Assembly (NCBI RefSeq): GCF_018598175.1
Contig: NZ_JAHESE010000001.1
Coordinates: 682,001-746,000 of the forward strand
DNA from: Dawidia cretensis
Lineage (GTDB): Bacteria; Bacteroidota; Bacteroidia; Cytophagales; Cyclobacteriaceae
Length of the DNA: 64,000 nucleotides
Direction: 5' to 3'
Shown: piece by piece, positions 58,118 to 64,000 of the stretch
Layout: each line of letters begins with the position of its first letter
Numbering within the stretch: position 1 is the first letter of the stretch
Made by a program: the position numbers and the translations under genes
Notes under the pieces: model-generated
What the model was told of the DNA's origin: nothing
The model's input: only the letters and a program-made list of their open reading frames with translations
Databases searched by the model: none

Positions 58118-61100
58118 ATGTTTACTGTTAAGGACTACCGCATATTGCTTTTGTCATTGGGACTTCTCGTGGCCGGGTATGGCGGTATGCTATACGATCC
58201 GGTTGCCCAGGGTTTTGGCCCGCTGACCCGCTGGGTGGCACCACCGCTGTTGCTGGTCGGGTTTGTTTTACCCGTCTTCGCCATTCTTGGCGCAGGATTT
58301 ACCCTCCCGGTTTCGTGGTCCTTCCTGCGGAAAGAAACGTGGAAACACCTGTCGGGGTTTATCGTTTTTGTTGTCGCCCTGACGACCTATTTGGTGACGC
58401 TGGAGCCGACGGCAAGCGTGTGGGATTGTTCGGAGTTTATTGCCACCGTCTACAAGCTTCAGGTGCCGCATACTCCCGGCACACCGCTGCTGTTGTTAGT
58501 TGGTCGTTTGTTTTCAATGGCCGCCGGAAGCGATGTTTCCCGTGTGGCGGTATGCGTGAATGCCATGAGCGCACTTTTTTCCGCGCTAACGATATACCTG
58601 GTTTTTTACCTGATCTACTATTTTGGTGAGAAGATGACGGCTACGTGGACTGTATCGCGCGGTGTGATCGCGATGGCTGCGGTGGGTGGTAGTTTATGCC
58701 TGGCATTTTCAGATTCTTTTTGGTTTTCGGCGGTAGAGGCGGAAACGTATGGACCCGCGTGTTTTTTTCTCGTGCTGTTGCTGTGGCTCATGCTACGAAG
58801 CTATGACATACCGGAGGCGCTACGCGGTCGGTGGCTTGTGCTGATCTTTTATATTACAGGGTTAGGATATTGTATTCATCCGATGAGTGTGCTGATCCTG
58901 CCGGTGTTGCCATTGGTATGGTATACACGCGATCGTCAGCTTACAAGATGGAATGTGTTGATGACGACGATGGCAGGGCTTGTTTTGATAGTGGTTGTTA
59001 ACCGCGTGGTGGCCATTGGTATCTTTGAATTTGCGTTCGCGTGGGACCGGTTCCTGGTCAATGTATTACACCTGCCATTTTATACTGGTGTGTTTGCGTT
59101 GCTCGCAGTGATTACGGGCGCGGTGGTGTGGAGTGTCAGGCGATACCCCGCCATCCGGCCCTATACCTGGGCGACGGTGTTTTTGCTGTTGGGCTTTACG
59201 CCGTATCTCATGATTTTTATCCGGTCGAGCCACAACCCGCCGATCGACGAAGGCAATCCCGAAAACCTGCCGCTCAGCAAAGCGTATATGAATCGTGAGT
59301 CTTATCCGACCAGTCCGTTGCTGACAGGGCCGTATTTTGACGCGCAGGTTGCAGAGGTTACCACGGGCCGGAGTATGTATTACAAAACGACGACGGATTA
59401 TAAGGTAGCCGGTACAGTGTCTGATTACCGCTATGATCCGGCGCGGACAACATTTCTGCCGCGCATGTATAGCAACGACCCGGATCATATCAAAAATTAT
59501 CGCAGGCTGGCGGGCCTGGCCGAAGGAGAGGTGCCCCACTTCCGTGACAACGTAAAGTTTATGTTTTCGTATCAATTAGGCTACATGTACTTTCGCTATT
59601 TTCTTTGGAATTTTTCCGGCCGGGCGAGTGACGTGCAGGGAAGTGACTGGTTAAAGCCGTGGGATGCGCTGCACGTGGCCGCCGAACCCCGGTATGAGAA
59701 TAGAGCCCGCAATCAATATTGGGCTATACCGCTGGTGCTGGGCATCGTGGGCCTGGTGGCGCAGCAGCGAACGGACCGCAAAGGTTTTGTTATAAACCTT
59801 TTCTTTTTTTTGTTGACAGGAGTCATCCTCGTGCTTTACCTCAACTCGCCGCCCAGCGAACCGCGTGAGCGTGACTATATCTACGTGGGCTCCTATATGG
59901 CCTTTGCGCTCTGGACGGGACTGGGTATGCTTGCCCTGGCACGTGTTCTGCCGGCGGGACGTGCGGCGATGGCATGTATTAGTGTGCTGGCATTGGCGAT
60001 GCCTGCGTGGATGGCCTGCCAGAACTGGGACGATCACAATCGCGCGGGCCGAACTTTTCAAATGGCTAACGCCCGTAACGTGCTGGATAGCTGCGCACCA
60101 GGCGCAATCTTGTTTACCGGCGGTGACAATGATACGTTCCCATTGTGGTATTTGCAGGATGTAGAAGGCTTCCGGACGGATGTGCGGGTGGTGGTGCTGA
60201 GCTATTTTAATACAGACTGGTATGTCAACCAGTTGCGCCGACCGTATTATGACTCGCCTCCTTTTGCGCTTACCCTGACAGAAAAGGATTATTTGCAATA
60301 TGGAATCAACGATGTGCTCTATGTCCGTCAATCGGTGAAAGGAGCGATAGATGTTCAAAAATATCTGCAGCTCTTGCACGAAGAGCACGCAGCCCTGCGC
60401 GTGCAGTCGGCTGGTGGTGATGCATACAATATCCTGCCCTCCTCGGCCATTAGATTGAAGGTGGACACAACGGGCATGATAGGACAGGCAGGATATACGC
60501 CGTTGCCCGAGATAACATTCAACGTTAAGGGTAGCTACATGACCAAAAACACGTTAGCATTTTTAGATGTAGTAGCGTCCAATCAGTGGAAGCGCCCGGT
60601 CTATTTTAATTTCACCTCGTTGCACTCGCTCGACGTGGAGCTGGAGGAGCATGTGATTCAAGAGGGCCAGGTATATCGGCTGGCACCGATTGAGCAGGCA
60701 GGGGAAGAGCCCGTGGTGGATACGCAACTCGCCTATCGAAACCTGATCGAACGCGCCGACTATACAAACCTGGCGGACGCCCATGTCTATTTCAATACGG
60801 AGGATTACCAGGCCCGAATGATTGCGCCGGTGCGTATGTCTGTGAATACGCTGGCGATAACACTGCTTCGACAGGGCGATCGCGACCGTGCAGGCGATGT
60901 ATTACAGGCGGCACTTGATAAATTATATCCGCCACACCTCGATCCGGGCTACGCGGGTCTGCAAGCGGCCGATCTGTTACAGGCCGTCGGGAAGACTGAT
61001 TCGGCGCGGACACTGTGTGCCAGTTTGTTTAATTTTCAGTATGATCGTGTGCAGGCGAGTCTGCGAGAGCATCGCGCGGTGGATCAGTTGGATCGGTACC

Positions 61101-61180
61101 TCGCATATCAGTCCGCAGAACTACTGCATCAATTAGGGCAGGAGGAGTATAAAGCCAGGCTGGTGGATTTGGGAGTATAG
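58118..61180 (+). CDS. DUF2723 membrane glycosyltransferase-like protein (GT117)
   Basis: A 1020-residue protein. The N-terminal half has about 12 helices with the DUF2723 marks LEPTASVWDCSEFIATVYKL and PHTPGTPLLLLVGRLFSM, and NRESYPTSPLLTGPYFDAQV further on. The C-terminal half is soluble with ILFTGGDNDTFPLWYLQDVE and YFNTDWYVNQL. The fold is GT-C-like and NCBI names the family GT117; in Bacteroidota it is thought to glycosylate proteins at the periplasmic side. Divergent from the kinase gene. Confidence 0.92.
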   Translation: MFTVKDYRILLLSLGLLVAGYGGMLYDPVAQGFGPLTRWVAPPLLLVGFVLPVFAILGAGFTLPVSWSFLRKETWKHLSGFIVFVVALTTYLVTLEPTASVWDCSEFIATVYKLQVPHTPGTPLLLLVGRLFSMAAGSDVSRVAVCVNAMSALFSALTIYLVFYLIYYFGEKMTATWTVSRGVIAMAAVGGSLCLAFSDSFWFSAVEAETYGPACFFLVLLLWLMLRSYDIPEALRGRWLVLIFYITGLGYCIHPMSVLILPVLPLVWYTRDRQLTRWNVLMTTMAGLVLIVVVNRVVAIGIFEFAFAWDRFLVNVLHLPFYTGVFALLAVITGAVVWSVRRYPAIRPYTWATVFLLLGFTPYLMIFIRSSHNPPIDEGNPENLPLSKAYMNRESYPTSPLLTGPYFDAQVAEVTTGRSMYYKTTTDYKVAGTVSDYRYDPARTTFLPRMYSNDPDHIKNYRRLAGLAEGEVPHFRDNVKFMFSYQLGYMYFRYFLWNFSGRASDVQGSDWLKPWDALHVAAEPRYENRARNQYWAIPLVLGIVGLVAQQRTDRKGFVINLFFFLLTGVILVLYLNSPPSEPRERDYIYVGSYMAFALWTGLGMLALARVLPAGRAAMACISVLALAMPAWMACQNWDDHNRAGRTFQMANARNVLDSCAPGAILFTGGDNDTFPLWYLQDVEGFRTDVRVVVLSYFNTDWYVNQLRRPYYDSPPFALTLTEKDYLQYGINDVLYVRQSVKGAIDVQKYLQLLHEEHAALRVQSAGGDAYNILPSSAIRLKVDTTGMIGQAGYTPLPEITFNVKGSYMTKNTLAFLDVVASNQWKRPVYFNFTSLHSLDVELEEHVIQEGQVYRLAPIEQAGEEPVVDTQLAYRNLIERADYTNLADAHVYFNTEDYQARMIAPVRMSVNTLAITLLRQGDRDRAGDVLQAALDKLYPPHLDPGYAGLQAADLLQAVGKTDSARTLCASLFNFQYDRVQASLREHRAVDQLDRYLAYQSAELLHQLGQEEYKARLVDLGV

Positions 61181-61187
61181 ATTGTAT

Positions 61188-62297
61188 TTACTTATACACT
61201 TCCGTATCAGGATGAAACTGTTTCCAACTATGCCAAAACTCCTGGTAAGCCGGGAGTGACTTCAGTTCAGCCTGGCCCTGATCGGAGACCAAAGAGTCGT
61301 TTTGAATGACAAAGTGTACTCCCGCGGGTCGTTGAAATACGGCAAAGGACTGATTGTCGGACGCCAATGTCACCACAATGGGTATACTGCCGAGGCTGTC
61401 ATGCACGATGCGGACCTCCTTGAGTTGATTCCAATCATATGCTTTGGCATGGCCGTTGACCACGACGCCTATCACCCACGACTTGGCATTCCACGAACCT
61501 GAATCCGTTCGTGTAAGCTCACCTCTGCTTTTACCTTTCTCAAAGCGGCCGAGCGTATCATAGCTCTCCTTAAAAACAACATCTGCCTGCATCACTTTTC
61601 CAAAAGGGTACAGGTAGAAGAACCTCTGTAACGTAAGTTGCGTGGAATGCACGGCGGGCAATACAGTCCCTTTTAATGGACCAGCCACGGCTTCGCCGGT
61701 TGCCTGTCGCCACCAGCTGCCCGTAGTATTGTCTTCAAACATGGCATTAAAATGATCCATTCCCACCAATCGGAAGTTTTCGCGTTGGCCATCCACGACA
61801 GGCTGGAACACGCGGCCTGTACGGCACACGTTGCAATACGTGACCATAATGGGGGTGCTACCGAGAGCGTCACGCACCTGGTGATGATATTGGATGTACC
61901 GGATGGGATATGCCTTGGCCTCACGGCCGTTACTTACGGCAATAACCAGGCTGCTGTCGCTCAACGTGCTTTCGGCTTTTGACCGGAAGGCGATCGTGGC
62001 AGGTTGCAGAAACATGTGGTCTGCCGTCATTTGAAAGTTAAAAAAGTACACGATCAACAGAACCGGGAGGGCGGCCACAACAGGTACCCAGCGTCGCGGA
62101 GTACGAAAGGCTGATCGGACGCTGCAAAGGATCAGCAGCAGGAACAATCCGCGGAAGAACCAGCGACTGGTATATAAGAAGTAAGCCATGTCAAGGGTCT
62201 CCCGTTGTTGACTGCCGGGCATGGGCATAATGAAGTATACATTGAGGATTTCAAAGAGGCCGAGGCCGATCAGGCCGGCGTAGTATAGTTTTTTCAT
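61188..62297 (-). CDS. DUF3179 membrane protein
   Basis: A 369-residue protein started at 62297 (MKKLYYAGLIGLGLFEIL). Four membrane helices lie in the first 130 residues. The DUF3179 domain follows: YPIRYIQYHHQVRDALGSTP, VTYCNVCRTGRVFQPVVD and WWRQATGEAVAGPLKGTVLP, ending with IVVTLASDNQSFAVFQRP. Function unknown; family common in Bacteroidota. Convergent with the DUF2723 gene (7-base gap). Confidence 0.9.
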   Translation of the reverse strand: MKKLYYAGLIGLGLFEILNVYFIMPMPGSQQRETLDMAYFLYTSRWFFRGLFLLLILCSVRSAFRTPRRWVPVVAALPVLLIVYFFNFQMTADHMFLQPATIAFRSKAESTLSDSSLVIAVSNGREAKAYPIRYIQYHHQVRDALGSTPIMVTYCNVCRTGRVFQPVVDGQRENFRLVGMDHFNAMFEDNTTGSWWRQATGEAVAGPLKGTVLPAVHSTQLTLQRFFYLYPFGKVMQADVVFKESYDTLGRFEKGKSRGELTRTDSGSWNAKSWVIGVVVNGHAKAYDWNQLKEVRIVHDSLGSIPIVVTLASDNQSFAVFQRPAGVHFVIQNDSLVSDQGQAELKSLPAYQEFWHSWKQFHPDTEVYK

Positions 62298-62519
62298 CGG
62301 GTTAGTGGTGTGCGCTCTCACACGGTCCACATAAACTAAATAGAATGTAGTAGAAATCAAAATTTGACACGTAACATACCCATTGCACTGGGTTTCAATA
62401 CAAGTTTGTTCTCCCGGTCATTATGAATAGGTTCTTAACCACATATTTTTTTTGACCGGTAGAGCGTAAAAATGCCAATTCCGTATCTTTCGCCCGCAAA
62501 TTATTAAAGCCAAAGAATC

Positions 62520-63359
62520 ATGAGCATCAAAAGAATGTCCATTGCCCTCCTGTCAGCGTTGGTATTGTTGGCGGCTTGTAGCCGTCCAAAGCCTGCCGAA
62601 GAGGCTGCCCCCCAGCCGGTAGAACCGAGCTATGCCCAGGAAGCGGTGAGCTATAGCCTCGATACAACAACCATGAACGGGTATGTTGCTTATAATCAAA
62701 CGGATTCAACCAAACGCCCCGGGATTATTGTCGTGCCGGAGTGGTGGGGTGTATCCGACCATGTAAAGACAAGCGCCAACGAACTGGCTAAGCTGGGTTA
62801 CGTAGCCCTGGTGGCCGACGTATATGGCAACGGCAAGACGGCTGATAACCCGACTGATGCCGGTGCACTGGCTACTCCTTTTTATCAGGATCCTGTGTTG
62901 GCAAAGGCGCGTATCGACGCCGCGATTGCCAAACTGAAAACGTATAGCCAGGTAGACACTACCCGCATTGGTGCCATCGGTTACTGCTTTGGCGGTGGCG
63001 TATTGCTGAACACAGCACGGTTGGGTGATGCCGACCTGAAAGCTGTTGTGAGCTTCCACGGTACCCTGATGGGTGGTGTGCCTGCCAAGAAGGAAACGCT
63101 GACGGCGAAGATTCTGGTGTGCCATGGCAACGCCGACCCGATGGTGAAGCCGGCAGAAGTAGAGGCCTTCAAGAAAGAGATGGATGGCATCGGTGCTACG
63201 TATACCTTTAAGGCCTACGACAGCGCACAGCACGCTTTCACCAATCCTGCGGCTACCGAGCTTGGCAAGAAATTTAACCTGCCGATTTCGTACAACGCGG
63301 CAGCGGACTCTGCTTCCTGGATCGAAATGAAGACGTTCCTGGCAGACGCACTGAAATAA
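62520..63359 (+). CDS. Dienelactone hydrolase-family lipoprotein
   Basis: A 279-residue lipoprotein (lipobox LLAAC at residue 20). The alpha/beta hydrolase core reads GIIVVPEWWGVSDHVKTSAN, the nucleophile is a cysteine in GAIGYCFGGGVLLN (GxCxGG, dienelactone hydrolase type), then HGNADPMVKPAEVEAF and the catalytic His in AYDSAQHAFTNPA. Exported dienelactone hydrolases act on esters or lactones. A terminator follows. Confidence 0.93.
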   Translation: MSIKRMSIALLSALVLLAACSRPKPAEEAAPQPVEPSYAQEAVSYSLDTTTMNGYVAYNQTDSTKRPGIIVVPEWWGVSDHVKTSANELAKLGYVALVADVYGNGKTADNPTDAGALATPFYQDPVLAKARIDAAIAKLKTYSQVDTTRIGAIGYCFGGGVLLNTARLGDADLKAVVSFHGTLMGGVPAKKETLTAKILVCHGNADPMVKPAEVEAFKKEMDGIGATYTFKAYDSAQHAFTNPAATELGKKFNLPISYNAAADSASWIEMKTFLADALK

Positions 63360-63380
63360 TCGGGCACTGCCCACGCATAC

Positions 63381-63413
63381 AAAAGGCCGGTACGATCCGG
63401 CCTTTTGTTTTTT
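63381..63413 (+). terminator. Terminator of the dienelactone hydrolase gene
   Basis: AAAAGGCCGG (63381-63390) pairs with CCGGCCTTTT (63397-63406), ten bases, followed by GTTTTTT. Confidence 0.85.
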
Positions 63414-63448
63414 ATAGACATCTGATTCCTTCCACGTATTTTTGGGTC

Positions 63449-63910
63449 ATGTTTGCACGGGACGAAGCATCGCGCATCAAAGAAGAATTCTGGACTACGT
63501 TCGGGAAGTATATGAGCCCAATCCCTTCTGCCGAGGGGTTCAAGATCAACTGGGTGAACTATCACACCAAACTCAAAGACGTTTACTTCCGGATGGACAC
63601 CGGGCGTAAAGCTGCGGTCATTAGTATATCGATCGAGCACCGGGATCCGGCGATTCAGGAATTGTATTTTGAGCAGTTCCTGGAATTAAGAAGCCTTTTG
63701 CATGCTACGTTGGAGGAGGAATGGCAGTGGCAGCTGCACGCGCCCGTGGAGGAAGGGAAGGTGATTAGTCGGATTTATACCGAGCTACCTGGGATTTCCG
63801 TTTTTGACAGAGATCACTGGCCGGAATTAATTTCCTTCTTTAAGCCCAGGATCATCGCTCTCGACCACTTCTGGGAGGATGCTAAATATAGTTTTGAAAC
63901 GTTGAAATGA
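63449..63910 (+). CDS. DUF4268 protein
   Basis: A 153-residue protein of the DUF4268 family: ASRIKEEFWTTFGKYMSPIP, then INWVNYHTKLKDVYFRMDTG and ISIEHRDPAIQELYFEQFLE. The closing WPELISFFKPRIIALDHFWE is also typical. The family is nuclease-like in fold in some groups, but this short form has no known activity. It overlaps the next gene by four bases. Confidence 0.88.
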   Translation: MFARDEASRIKEEFWTTFGKYMSPIPSAEGFKINWVNYHTKLKDVYFRMDTGRKAAVISISIEHRDPAIQELYFEQFLELRSLLHATLEEEWQWQLHAPVEEGKVISRIYTELPGISVFDRDHWPELISFFKPRIIALDHFWEDAKYSFETLK

Positions 63911-64000
63911 TAACGATGGTAAAGCCTGGGATAATAAGAGTGCTCTTGTGTATAGGTTTGTTGATTTTTTTTGTGTCGGCTCCTGCGTTTGGGCAGTGGC
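63907..64000 (+). CDS. Start of a secreted protein (cut by window edge)
   Basis: From ATG 63907 (or 63916) the frame reads MITMVKPGIIRVLLCIGLLI and continues FFVSAPAFGQW, a signal peptide with cleavage after FGQ. It overlaps the DUF4268 stop by four bases. The rest lies outside the window. Confidence 0.7.
   Translation, partial: MITMVKPGIIRVLLCIGLLIFFVSAPAFGQW

Noticed and set aside
1-64000. CRISPR arrays, prophage or conjugative element
   Set aside because: No regularly spaced direct repeats, no cas, phage structural, integrase or tra genes were seen; the only mobile unit is the RAYT element.

Overview
The window looks like a piece of a Bacteroidota chromosome, most likely Cytophagales (Chryseolinea/Ohtaekwangia/Runella-like). 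The signs are a secreted PKD protein ending in a gliding-motility/type IX secretion C-terminal domain, a PadR regulator paired with an FtsX-type permease carrying the 'permease prefix domain 2', a DUF2723 membrane protein, many short SpII lipoproteins, almost no Shine-Dalgarno sequences, and several -7 boxes of the Bacteroidota form TAnnTTTG (one with a perfect TTG-N19 partner at 11956-11985). This placement is inferred from gene families, not from a marker gene.

Layout. 0.1-12 kb: mostly single genes on both strands (TPR protein, a secreted Cys/His protein, methyltransferase, GNAT, GH88/105 hydrolase, SRPBCC + RpoA-CTD-like pair, PepSY-like and DUF2188 proteins, LysR/hydrolase divergent pair, large T9SS-exported PKD protein). 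12-17 kb: AraC regulator, then an RNA-repair operon: a short RNA ligase, an HD-Pnk end-healing enzyme and two RlaP-like pol-beta nucleotidyltransferases, preceded by a strongly folded leader that ends in a terminator-like hairpin just before the ligase start. 17-23 kb: OsmC, PadR and two MacB/FtsX permeases. 23-25.6 kb: rtcB, a second, unrelated RNA ligase, again behind a long folded leader, with a basic protein of unknown function. 25.9-32.6 kb: a hypothetical, DinB protein, sulfatase lipoprotein, an orphan PadR + isolated permease-prefix gene, NmrA-like reductase, APC permease. 32.7-36 kb: a frameshifted PQQ/cytochrome c dehydrogenase and a REP-associated (RAYT) transposase bounded by 73-bp inverted repeats. 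36-46 kb: two serine hydrolases of the beta-lactamase class, HEAT protein, HD hydrolase, a CRP/peptide-deformylase chimera, and an operon of BON protein, Gfo/Idh/MocA dehydrogenase, aldonolactone oxidase and a protein of the Anabaena sensory rhodopsin transducer family. 46-54.5 kb: CPBP protein, serpin with a frameshifted end, ECF42-type sigma module, DoxX, RDD, NhaA and a tRNA-Arg. 54.5-64 kb: DUF4180, a folded non-coding region with terminator (55209-55464), a two-component system, DUF2723 and DUF3179 proteins, dienelactone hydrolase lipoprotein, DUF4268 and the start of a secreted protein cut by the window edge.

The most interesting content is RNA repair: two independent RNA-sealing systems (HD-Pnk/ligase/RlaP at 13.1-17.0 kb and RtcB at 23.3 kb) lie within 12 kb, both behind a TACCTTTG -7 box and a long structured leader of about 230-280 nt. 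Other points of note are the RAYT element, the CRP-deformylase chimera, two frameshifted genes, and the unassigned structured RNA candidate at 55.2-55.5 kb. All functional statements rest on reading motifs by eye; no database search was possible.
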